Shown here one piece after another: positions 24,665-31,955 of a stretch of 37,262 nt of DNA (positions are counted from its first letter, which is position 1; each line of letters starts with the position of its first letter). The stretch is from assembly GCF_003386235.1 (NCBI RefSeq), contig NZ_QRDZ01000056.1, forward strand, positions 1 through 37,262, in the 5' to 3' direction. The notes below the pieces were generated by a model. The model was not told where the DNA came from. It saw only the letters and a program-made list of their open reading frames with translations, and ran no database searches. A program made the translations under genes and the position numbers. Source of the stretch: Cohnella phaseoli. GTDB taxonomy: Bacteria > Bacillota > Bacilli > Paenibacillales > Paenibacillaceae.

Positions 24665-25903
24665 GTGAAAAATGAAATCATTACCCGCTTCAAAACCTAC
24701 GCCCAGGTAGATACGCAATCGGATGAAAACAGGACAACCTGCCCGACCACCGATGGCCAGCTGACGCTAGGACGAATGCTGGCAGAGGAACTGAAGGAGA
24801 TCGGCATGCAGGACGTGACGATCGACGACAACGGCTACGTCATGGCCACTCTTCCCTCCAATACGGATAAGGATGTGCCGACGATCGGTTTTCTGGCGCA
24901 CCTCGATACGGCTACCGATTTTACGGGCAAGAACGTTAAACCGCAGCTTGTCGAAAACTACGACGGCGGGGATATCATCCTGAACGCGGAGCAGAACATC
25001 GTTCTCTCCCCTCGCGATTTCCCTGAGTTGACGGAATACAAGGGACAGACGTTGATTACGACTGACGGCACGACGCTGCTTGGCGCCGACGACAAAGCGG
25101 GCATAACCGAAATCATGACCGCGATGGCTTATTTGATCAAGCATCCGGAGATCAAGCACGGCCGTATTCGGATCGCCTTTACCCCCGACGAGGAGATCGG
25201 CCGCGGCCCTCACCGTTTCGACGTTGCGGCCTTCGATGCGCAATTCGCCTATACGATGGATGGAGGCCCGCTCGGAGAGCTGCAATATGAGAGCTTTAAC
25301 GCCGCGAGCGCCCGCATTACGTGCACAGGCACCATCGTTCACCCCGGAACGGCCAAAGGCAAAATGGTCAACTCCGCCAAAATCGCGATGGAGATCCACA
25401 GCCGTCTGCCCGTCCAAGAGGCGCCTGAGCACACGGAGGACTATGAGGGCTTCTTCCATCTGATCTCCATTAACGGGGACGTGGAAGAGACGAAGCTGAA
25501 TTATTTGATCCGGGACTTCGATCGCACCCGATTTGAAGGACGGAAAGAACTGCTCGCAGCTATCGCGGAGGAAATGAGGAAGAAGTACGGAGCGGAGCGA
25601 GTATCGCTTGAAATCAAGGATCAGTACTTCAACATGCGCGAGAAAATCGAGCCGGTTCGCGAGATCGTCGAAATTGCCCATCAAGCGATGGTCAACCTCG
25701 GCATTGAGCCGCTCGTCCAGCCGATCCGCGGAGGAACGGACGGTTCTCAGCTCAGCTATATGGGGCTGCCCACTCCGAACATCTTTACTGGCGGCGAAAA
25801 CTATCACGGACGCTTCGAATACGTCTCCGTCGATACGATGATCAAGGCCGTAAACGTCATTGTCGAGATCGCCAAGCTGTTCGAGCAGCGCTCCGAGCGT
25901 TAA
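24665..25903 (+). CDS. pepT: Peptidase T (tripeptide aminopeptidase, M20B)
   Basis: A 412-residue zinc tripeptidase that removes the N-terminal residue from tripeptides in the cytoplasm. Signature regions: FLAHLDTATDF (H79 and D81, matching E. coli H78 and D80), LGADDKAGITEIM, TPDEEIGRGPHRFD (general base Glu), YTMDGGPLGELQYESFNAA, IRGGTDGSQLSYMGLPTPN and the last ligand in GGENYHGRFEYV. The start is GTG at 24665; it gives the family N-terminus (EIITRFKTYAQVDTQS) and follows an AAGGAG site by 12 bases, slightly far. It has its own predicted promoter but adds to the peptide-degrading set of the operon before it. Confidence 0.95.
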   Translation: MKNEIITRFKTYAQVDTQSDENRTTCPTTDGQLTLGRMLAEELKEIGMQDVTIDDNGYVMATLPSNTDKDVPTIGFLAHLDTATDFTGKNVKPQLVENYDGGDIILNAEQNIVLSPRDFPELTEYKGQTLITTDGTTLLGADDKAGITEIMTAMAYLIKHPEIKHGRIRIAFTPDEEIGRGPHRFDVAAFDAQFAYTMDGGPLGELQYESFNAASARITCTGTIVHPGTAKGKMVNSAKIAMEIHSRLPVQEAPEHTEDYEGFFHLISINGDVEETKLNYLIRDFDRTRFEGRKELLAAIAEEMRKKYGAERVSLEIKDQYFNMREKIEPVREIVEIAHQAMVNLGIEPLVQPIRGGTDGSQLSYMGLPTPNIFTGGENYHGRFEYVSVDTMIKAVNVIVEIAKLFEQRSER

Positions 25904-25918
25904 TCGCACAGCAAAAAA

Positions 25919-26327
25919 GGGGCTGCCCCCATTAGCGCTTCAAAGTGATAGGAGGATGCGCCTCCCTCCGTTGCTATACGCCCCTGAAATCCGAATGGGG
26001 AAACCCGTGACAAGGTAATTTCAGGAGCGTATGAGGCAGCCTCCACGCTATAATTGGCCCACAACTTTTCCAATTTTATGGAAATTAAACTTTACTGGGG
26101 ATCTATCTATTTGTACACAAAAGTTTACGCGGAGGGAAGTTAGTCGAAATATTGTACAACGCAGCCCAAATCAGGCTTAAACAGAGAACATTTGATCGAA
26201 AAATCGCACAAAGCCGCTCTTCTCAGGTTCAAACGACGAACGTTTGTGGGAAAAACCGTATAAATCATCCAAGACCAAAGATTGTATGATATCGATCATC
26301 TCAAGCAACTTTACTTATGGGACAGCC
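25919..26327. repeat. Element B: composite repeat related to element A
   Basis: This 449-bp gap between pepT and the alkyltransferase-like gene has no coding potential that I trust. It holds an 83-bp core (25962-26044) matching the centre of element A at 72 of 83 positions, including the stem CCTGAAAT/ATTTCAGG and the loop GGGAAACCCGTGACAAGG. Its right end (26291-26327) matches 19117-19153 at about 32 of 37 positions. The left end GGGGCTGCCCCC resembles the right end GGGACAGCC read in reverse, as terminal inverted repeats do. About 200 bp more than in element A lie between core and right end, filled by three tandem units (26107-26262). Both elements have the same orientation. Confidence 0.65.
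26107..26262. repeat. Three degenerate 52-bp tandem units inside element B
   Basis: Three units end in similar motifs exactly 52 bp apart: GAAATATTGTACA (to 26158), GAAAAATCGCACA (to 26210) and GAAAAACCGTATA (to 26262). The last two also share TCAGGYTYAAAC and GAACRTTTG. The first unit is more diverged. Exact period with point changes suggests old tandem duplication. Confidence 0.6.
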
Positions 26328-26352
26328 TATCTCTCTTTGTACCAACGTCTCC

Positions 26353-26688
26353 TTACTCCCACTCTCCTGCCTTCTCGTCCGCCTCCGGAACATGCCGATA
26401 CTGCTCCAGATCGATCAAGCCGTTCAAGCCGATCTCGACCCCTTCGTTTTCCAAGTAGAGCTGCTGCATATATCGCCCCTCGCCCTCCTGGATCGCAATC
26501 TCTCCTTTGGAGTTCAAGACCCTATGCCACGGAAGCCCATGCTTCTCGCTCAAGGAATGAAGAATGCGCACAACCTGCCTTGCCGCTCTCCGGCTCCCGG
26601 CGCATTCCGCCACCTGCCCGTAAGTCATGACGCGCCCTTCGGGAATGCTGCGAATAATATCGACGACACGCTTCGTAAATGGCTGCAT
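26353..26688 (-). CDS. Alkyltransferase-like protein (ATL), MGMT DNA-binding domain
   Basis: A 111-residue protein of the MGMT C-terminal domain family. The helix-turn-helix and arginine finger region is MTYGQVAECAGSRRAARQVV (Y23, R37). The alkyl-acceptor motif PCHRV of active methyltransferases is PWHRV here (W54), so the cysteine is lost. Such proteins bind O6-alkylguanine, flip the base and hand it to nucleotide excision repair; they do not repair it themselves. The ATG at 26688 has a GGGGAG site; an in-frame start at 26763 lacks one and would add 25 unlike residues. It stands alone, 87 bp after the metallo-beta-lactamase-fold gene on the same strand. Confidence 0.9.
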   Translation of the reverse strand: MQPFTKRVVDIIRSIPEGRVMTYGQVAECAGSRRAARQVVRILHSLSEKHGLPWHRVLNSKGEIAIQEGEGRYMQQLYLENEGVEIGLNGLIDLEQYRHVPEADEKAGEWE

Positions 26689-26775
26689 CCGAACCTCTCC
26701 CCGTTCGCAATCGAATACTCGTCCCCATTGTATCACGTATGTTCTTGCCGCGAAGGCGTACAAATTGAAACCTCG

Positions 26776-27882
26776 TTACACCGTTTCCGGCCTCCACCAG
26801 ACTGCCGCAGGGAATTCCTTTGCGCCGATCCGCATGACTTGTCCAATCCTCGGAGTGGCGACGGATGCACCGCTTTCTCTGGCCGCCTTCGCCGCTCGCT
26901 CGACAGGATCGGTCCAGGCATGCAAAGCCAAGGTAAACGCACCCCAGTGGATTGGAATCATCGTTTGGCCGCGGACGTCGAGATGAGCTTGAACCGTCTC
27001 CTCAGGCAGCATGTGAATGTTAGCCCACCGCAGATCGTATTGGCCGCATTCCAATAGCGTCAGATCGAACGGACCGAAACGCTCTCCGATTTCTTTGAAA
27101 TGAGGCCCATATCCGCTATCCCCGCTAAAATACACCTTTGCCTGCTTCCCCGCGATGACCCAGGAGCACCATAACGTAGAATTGCGGTTGCCCACGTTCC
27201 TCCCGGAAAAATGCCGTGCGGGAGCGCATACGAGCTTCAGCCCTTCGTACTCCAGTTCGTTCCACCAGTCGTGCTCCGTAATTGTCGACGCATCGACGCC
27301 CCATCGCTCCAGATGGGCGGCTACGCCAAGCGGCACGATAAAACGGCGAACCTTGCCGTGCAGCTTTCTAATCGTGCCGTAGTCCAAATGATCGTAATGG
27401 TCATGCGAGATAATTACCGCATCAATCGACGGAAGCTGGTCGATCTCGATAGGCAGATGTTTGCTGTAGCGTTTGCCGCCGATCATCGGAACCGGTGAAG
27501 GGGCGCGTCCCAGCATCGGATCCAGAAAAATCGTTTTGCCGTCGAGCCGCAGCAGCACGGCGGAATGCCCGAACCAAGTTACCGTCGCTCCCTCGTCGGA
27601 CCGCAGACGTTCCGGCGACAACTTCTCCGTCTCCAGTGAGCCTTGCGGCCGACTTTGCGGGTTTCCTCTCACCATGTCGACAAGCACCTTCACAGTGCCT
27701 CGAAAGTCCATATTCATCGACGTCGGGATTTGGTTTACAAACTTGCCTGCCTTGCTTTGCGGCGAAGTATCGATCCGCTGACGGCTACTTGGAGAGGCTT
27801 TTCCGCCTAGCGGGGGATAAGAGCGAACAAGTATATATCCCGCGATCGCAACGATCGCCAGCACGATGATAGCAGTAATCAT
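26776..27882 (-). CDS. Metallo-beta-lactamase-fold hydrolase, NAPE-PLD/UlaG-like, membrane-anchored
   Basis: A 368-residue protein with one N-terminal membrane segment (about residues 2-20) and then a metallo-beta-lactamase domain. Metal-binding motifs: WFGHSAVLL, SHDHYDHLD (HxHxDH at about residues 160-165), ARHFSGR (H224), FSGDSGYG (D255) and IPIHWG near the end. The arrangement GHSAVLL...HDHYDH...HFSGR is that of NAPE-phospholipase D relatives, which act on phosphodiesters in lipids, but bacterial members are mostly uncharacterised. The ATG at 27882 has a GAGGGAG site. Nothing in the neighbourhood points to a specific substrate. Confidence 0.9.
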   Translation of the reverse strand: MITAIIVLAIVAIAGYILVRSYPPLGGKASPSSRQRIDTSPQSKAGKFVNQIPTSMNMDFRGTVKVLVDMVRGNPQSRPQGSLETEKLSPERLRSDEGATVTWFGHSAVLLRLDGKTIFLDPMLGRAPSPVPMIGGKRYSKHLPIEIDQLPSIDAVIISHDHYDHLDYGTIRKLHGKVRRFIVPLGVAAHLERWGVDASTITEHDWWNELEYEGLKLVCAPARHFSGRNVGNRNSTLWCSWVIAGKQAKVYFSGDSGYGPHFKEIGERFGPFDLTLLECGQYDLRWANIHMLPEETVQAHLDVRGQTMIPIHWGAFTLALHAWTDPVERAAKAARESGASVATPRIGQVMRIGAKEFPAAVWWRPETV

Positions 27883-27978
27883 AAAGATCTCCCTCGACTC
27901 TCGTAGTATGCGGACAACCGTCCGCATAAAGGCTGAATGAATCTATCCTATACTTATTGCATTCAAAAATCCAATCCA

Positions 27979-28116
27979 ATGCCCTCATCTGCGCCAAGTC
28001 ACAAAAAAAAGAACCCACCCCGCCTCCCTGTTATTCCAAGTCTACATTTAGGCGGGACGCGTAGCGGTCTGCGAGACCGTAAGAGGTGTGCATTTGAGGT
28101 CGGTGGGGCGCCTTAG
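27979..28116 (+). pseudogene. Probable remnant of a small holin-like toxin gene (type I toxin-antitoxin)
   Basis: An open frame of 45 codons ends LGGTRSGLRDRKRCAFEVGGAP. From memory, this basic tail is common in short putative holin-like toxin ORFs of Paenibacillus and Bacillus, downstream of a hydrophobic segment. Here the hydrophobic N-terminus is absent: only MPSSAPSHKKK precedes the tail, and no ribosome binding site is seen, so the toxin is probably decayed. The DNA is strongly structured: CCCGCCT (28018-28024) pairs with AGGCGGG (28050-28056), CGGTCT with AGACCG (28065-28079), and CCCACC (28014-28019) with GGTGGG (28102-28107), nearly a three-way junction. An antisense RNA gene could lie here. 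The rest of 27883-28208 has only the terminator at 28121. Confidence 0.35.
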
Positions 28117-28120
28117 AAAA

Positions 28121-28163
28121 AAAAAGAGCGGGCTATCTTCACAGATAACCCTTGCTCTTTTTC
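28121..28163. terminator. Strong bidirectional rho-independent terminator
   Basis: AAAAAGAGC at the left pairs with GCTCTTTTT at the right, with inner stem TATCT/AGATA and loop TCAC. A-run on one side and T-run on the other make it work in both directions. On the minus strand it lies 46 bp after the stop of the beta-propeller gene (28209); on the plus strand it closes the toxin-like remnant. Confidence 0.85.
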
Positions 28164-28208
28164 TTGATGTCTAAACTAAATGACCTCGCCTCGCAAGACC
28201 CACATTCG

Positions 28209-29447
28209 TCAGCCGTGTACGGCCAACACTTCGTCCCAATTCCAATACCCGTAGTAATCTGTCCCCAAGTCCAGGTTTTTGATCCAGACGGAGGACGGCT
28301 TCCCGGTTTTCCCCGCAGTCAGAACATCCGCCTGCTTCCCATTGGTCCGCACCCAGACCAGGCTCTGTTCACGCGGGAAAAATTGCGGAGAGAAATCCCC
28401 AAAGCCTTGCGGAGGCTCCGTCATTCCAACAGACTTGTTGCTTTGCAGCCGTACTTCGACCAGTCTGGGCAACGGCCGATCCGTACCTTCACCACTGTAC
28501 TCCTTGGCTCTGGACACCGCAAGACGACCGTCCTCCTCCCAGGCGAAGCCCCGATCGGCGTATCCCTTCGGCGTATGCGTCTTCGGCTTGCCGTTCGCAG
28601 GAATGCGCAGGGTCCGCAGAACCTTGTTGCTATACGCTTCCCGGCCGACCCCGGAAATAAAGGCTAACGTGTCGCTACGATCGGCCCACTGGAACCAATC
28701 CGCATGGTTCAGCATCTCATCGATCTGATAGAAGCTGGCGCCGTCGGCGGACAACAGACATAGATAATTGCCGTCTGCCGACAGGGAAGCGGTCGGCTTG
28801 GCCAGGAATGCAATCCATTTGCCGGACGGCGAATATTTAAATCCGCTTGTCCCGACCGCGAAAAACTGATCGGACATCTCCGGCAGCGTGTACAGAGTTT
28901 GGACTTGTCCCTCCAGCGGAATTTTAAGAATACGCACGCGCTCCCATTTTTCATTCACCATACGAGCCGCTGTAGAAGCAATGAAGCCCTTGCCGTCGGG
29001 CAGCCAGGAAAAGCTGCCGATGCCTGCTGCCGTTTCCCTCGGCGCGTCCGGCTTGTCCGCCCGAACCGTATACAGCTTCTCGTCCAGACGATAAGCCAGT
29101 TCATTGCGTACGGGGGACCAACTGAAATCTTCTCCTGCTCCCGCCGCCACGAGGCGGTGCTGGCCTGTAGACACATGCAGCAATCTCAGCTCCGGCTTTT
29201 CCCCTCCTTGCAGATAAGCGATCCATTCCCCATCGAACGACCACTTCGGATAACGAATCTCCGGTCCTTGAAGGAGCCGCCGTTCCCCGTTTCCGCCGCT
29301 CTTGAGCCATAAGCTTCCTTCTCGTACGAACGCCGCTTTTAACGCATTTTTCGGACTGGCCGCCGCAAGTGCCGGTTGCAGCGACAAGAGCAGCAGCACC
29401 ACAAGCGCCACTAATCTTCCTTTTTGTCTCCATGCCCGTGTGAACAT
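28209..29447 (-). CDS. Secreted TolB-like beta-propeller (WD40-like) protein
   Basis: A 412-residue exported protein. An N-terminal signal (hydrophobic stretch about residues 12-27, then PALAA, probable cleavage near residue 29) is followed by repeated blades of the PD40/TolB type: YPKWSFDGEWIAYLQGG, FSWSPVRNELAYRL, FSWLPDGKGFIAS, FKYSPSGKWIAFLAK, FQWADRSDTLAFISG, FAWEEDGRLAVSRA and FSPQFFPREQSLVWVRT. About seven blades fit a propeller. No catalytic motif is visible; it may bind a partner or ligand outside the membrane. The ATG at 29447 has an AAGGAG site. It is a monocistronic gene with a clear terminator, and its function is not known to me. Confidence 0.85.
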   Translation of the reverse strand: MFTRAWRQKGRLVALVVLLLLSLQPALAAASPKNALKAAFVREGSLWLKSGGNGERRLLQGPEIRYPKWSFDGEWIAYLQGGEKPELRLLHVSTGQHRLVAAGAGEDFSWSPVRNELAYRLDEKLYTVRADKPDAPRETAAGIGSFSWLPDGKGFIASTAARMVNEKWERVRILKIPLEGQVQTLYTLPEMSDQFFAVGTSGFKYSPSGKWIAFLAKPTASLSADGNYLCLLSADGASFYQIDEMLNHADWFQWADRSDTLAFISGVGREAYSNKVLRTLRIPANGKPKTHTPKGYADRGFAWEEDGRLAVSRAKEYSGEGTDRPLPRLVEVRLQSNKSVGMTEPPQGFGDFSPQFFPREQSLVWVRTNGKQADVLTAGKTGKPSSVWIKNLDLGTDYYGYWNWDEVLAVHG

Positions 29448-29599
29448 CGCATTTCATCTCCTTAGAATTCCCCTGTGAACGGTCGAATGGCTTCAACCCT
29501 CCTACAGTGTCCTTCCCTTGGAAAACTTATGCGTTCCGCTCGCTTTCAGCTTTTCCTGCCGGGCTGCCCAGCGAAGATTCCGTCCTCTTGCGGCAATCC

Positions 29600-30517
29600 C
29601 TACTTCCTCAACAACTCCCGAGCGAGCGCGAACGCCGAACCGATTCTCGAAGCTCGGCCGTGCTTGCGAATATACGAGTAGTCGGTGAGCGTCACCCCCG
29701 CGTCGCGAAGCGCATAAGCGAAATCATCGTCCAACATAAGCCGGTATTCCCATACCCTTTTCTCCCAATTCGGCACGTTCTTCTGCATGTATTCATCCTC
29801 CGCCGCGGGATGAATATACGTTTCGCTGATTCCTTCAGGCAAGTCGTAGAGCTTGCCGATCAGCTCCTCCTTGAACCGCTCGTAGGTTTCCCCTTCCCGC
29901 AAATGGAACGGATGCGACAGCAAATAATCGGGAATCGCTACGCCGAGCACCCCGGCCAGAGCCGAAGCTTGAGCAACCGCCCGCTCGACTCCCGGAATTC
30001 CAGACAGCAGCGGGTCGCCCGGATAGACTTTGCGGAACAGGCGGAAGGGCAGCTTCCACTTGGCGCACAGCTTAAGCGCATGCGGAATGTGGCTTCTTCC
30101 GGTTCCGATGCCGTATAGGCTGCCCATGTGATTGTCCGCATGGCTGAGCACGATGCCGTGACTGATCGCTTTCTCGTACTGGGCGTTCAGTTCCTTCAGC
30201 ACGGCTTCCGTGTCGGCATGGCGCTCGAACTCTTCGATCGTCTTGTGCATATGGCCGCTTTCGTCATGAAGCGAAGCGTGTCCGGTCAGACTGGGCCATC
30301 TGACGGCATCGAATTCGCTAGTCAGCGTCAAATGCAGCCCGACGTTGGTCTGCCCTCTGCGCCTGCACCACTCCGCCGCCTCGTCGAAGCCGGGAGCCGG
30401 CGTCATGATCGTCGCCGAGGACACTCGACGCTCCTCAAGCAAGTGCATGATAGCTGCATTCATCGGCTTGCTTTGCCCAAAATCGTCGCAGTTAACGATG
30501 AGATACTTAGGACGCAT
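29600..30517 (-). CDS. YdjC/ChbG-family carbohydrate deacetylase
   Basis: A 305-residue protein of the YdjC fold, which removes acetyl from the N-acetylglucosamine of imported di- or oligosaccharides, such as chitobiose in E. coli ChbG. Motifs: VNCDDFG (D11, D12), GLHLTLTSEFD (H62) and LSHADNHMG (H126, H130), the metal-binding set of the family. The ATG at 30517 has an AGAGAGG site and overlaps the symporter gene by 11 bases, so both are made from one mRNA and the deacetylase probably acts on what the symporter brings in. No terminator was seen in the 152 bp between it and the next gene. Confidence 0.92.
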   Translation of the reverse strand: MRPKYLIVNCDDFGQSKPMNAAIMHLLEERRVSSATIMTPAPGFDEAAEWCRRRGQTNVGLHLTLTSEFDAVRWPSLTGHASLHDESGHMHKTIEEFERHADTEAVLKELNAQYEKAISHGIVLSHADNHMGSLYGIGTGRSHIPHALKLCAKWKLPFRLFRKVYPGDPLLSGIPGVERAVAQASALAGVLGVAIPDYLLSHPFHLREGETYERFKEELIGKLYDLPEGISETYIHPAAEDEYMQKNVPNWEKRVWEYRLMLDDDFAYALRDAGVTLTDYSYIRKHGRASRIGSAFALARELLRK

Positions 30518-31793
30518 TCTCTGTTTTCCTCTCTATTTTCACGAAGTACGAAATGATAATTGATACCGTAAGCAGAATTAGCGGAACGACGCTAATCAGA
30601 TAGCGGAAGGTTTTCTCCGGATTTGGCCCGGGATTGTCGCCGCTCTCATAGCCGAAAATAACGCCGACGATCAAGAAGGCCAGTGCCGAAATCAAGCCGC
30701 TCGAACGAATAATAAAGCCGCTGACCGCCGTATAGATGCCTTCCCGCCTGCTGCCCGTTTTTTCCGCGTCCATGTCGATAATGTTGCTGTTGACCATCGG
30801 GGGCGAGACCAGGAAGCCGGCCAACCCGAAGCCGACGATCACTCCTGCGATCACGCCGTTGATCAAGCCCGTTCCGAACCAGAGCGGAATGACGGACAGC
30901 GCATAGGCGATAAACGACAGCCTCCAGCCTTTGACCGGGTCCATCCGACGCAAGAGCCAGTACCAGACGCCGACGAGAGGAATGACGGACACGAAGACGG
31001 AAGCCAGCAAAATCGTATTCTGTTCTTCGGGAATTTTCAATACGTACTTGGCGTAAAAAGGAATCGTAGCGCTAAGCAGGCCGTTGACGGTCTGTGCGAA
31101 CGAATTAGCCAGGTTGATCAGCCAAAACGGCTTGTTGCTGAGCGTTTCCTTAAATGCCTCCTTCAGCTTGGGCTGCGGCGCAGCGCTTGCTTCCGGATCC
31201 TCCTTAACGAATCGCAAACAGATGAGCATAAACACCGCAAACGTCACCGCATACACAATCGCCATATTGCTGAAACCCATCGCATTAAACAGAATCGGCG
31301 TCAGGGCCGTACCGATGAGCAGCGCAACGATCTGGAACCCTTGTTGAACGGCGGACGCCTTGGCGCGAACTCGGTCGCCTCGGAACAATTCCGCAAACAA
31401 CGCGCCGTAGTTCACCCAGATTACGGTCGCCACCGCCTCGTAAAAAATGAGCGCGATCAGAAACCACGTAAACAACCCCATCTCGGACATGTTTTCCGGA
31501 GGAGAAAACACCATGATAAACGACAGCATGAACAACGGAATCGCCACGAAAATCCATGGTCTCCTGCGACCATACTTGGATTTCGTCCGGTCGGACCAAT
31601 AGCCGAACAAAGGCTGGTTAACGGCATCCCAGATCAGAAAAATCGTGCGGGCCAGCGTTGCCAGACCCAGGCCGAGGCCAAGCTTATCCACATAATAATA
31701 GCTGTAAAACGTACTGAACGCCTGGCTCGGTATCATCATCGCCAACATTCCGAAAGCATACATTATCGGGGTATTCACAAATCTTTGCCGCAT
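30507..31793 (-). CDS. Glycoside:cation symporter, GPH (MelB-like) family
   Basis: An MFS carrier of about 428 residues with twelve membrane segments. The MelB/GPH loop motif GYWSDRTKSKYGRRRPW is seen after the second helix, and the middle loop contains KPFWLINLANSFAQ, common in this family. Such proteins import glycosides, pentosides or hexuronides with Na+ or H+. The start is taken as ATG at 31793, 12 bases after GGAGG; TTG codons at 31799-31805 could also serve. A perfect cre site lies 30 bp upstream. The co-translated deacetylase suggests an acetylated sugar or disaccharide as cargo. Confidence 0.9.
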   Translation of the reverse strand: MRQRFVNTPIMYAFGMLAMMIPSQAFSTFYSYYYVDKLGLGLGLATLARTIFLIWDAVNQPLFGYWSDRTKSKYGRRRPWIFVAIPLFMLSFIMVFSPPENMSEMGLFTWFLIALIFYEAVATVIWVNYGALFAELFRGDRVRAKASAVQQGFQIVALLIGTALTPILFNAMGFSNMAIVYAVTFAVFMLICLRFVKEDPEASAAPQPKLKEAFKETLSNKPFWLINLANSFAQTVNGLLSATIPFYAKYVLKIPEEQNTILLASVFVSVIPLVGVWYWLLRRMDPVKGWRLSFIAYALSVIPLWFGTGLINGVIAGVIVGFGLAGFLVSPPMVNSNIIDMDAEKTGSRREGIYTAVSGFIIRSSGLISALAFLIVGVIFGYESGDNPGPNPEKTFRYLISVVPLILLTVSIIISYFVKIERKTENAS

Positions 31794-31822
31794 AGGCAAC
31801 AACAACCTCCGCTATTCTCGAT

Positions 31823-31837
31823 TTGTAAACGCATACA
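31823..31837 (+). promoter_or_regulatory. cre site upstream of the symporter-deacetylase operon
   Basis: TTGTAAACGCATACA matches the cre consensus at every fixed position. It lies 30 bp before the symporter start, where CcpA would act as a roadblock. This supports a catabolic role of the operon. Confidence 0.7.
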
Positions 31838-31867
31838 CATTTAAGGGAAAGGCTGCGCCGAATCCGC

Positions 31868-31881
31868 AACTATGAATAGTT
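31868..31881. promoter_or_regulatory. Short inverted repeat, possible regulator site
   Basis: AACTATGAATAGTT has two perfect 6-bp arms around GA. It lies 31 bp upstream of the cre site on the path to the symporter gene. No regulator gene for this operon is seen nearby, so this is only a candidate. Confidence 0.3.
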
Positions 31882-31955
31882 CTTCTTCGGTCGTTTCCTT
31901 TCCTTCCTATATATTCGAGAAACTGCGATTTATCCCGATTTCTTTCGGCGTTCTA

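Noticed and set aside
24767..25909. Open frame of 380 codons on the minus strand opposite pepT
   Set aside because: Shadow of an unmistakable peptidase T gene.
26107..26262. 52-bp repeated units as a CRISPR array
   Set aside because: The units are diverged along their whole length and have no constant repeat with unique spacers; no cas genes are nearby.
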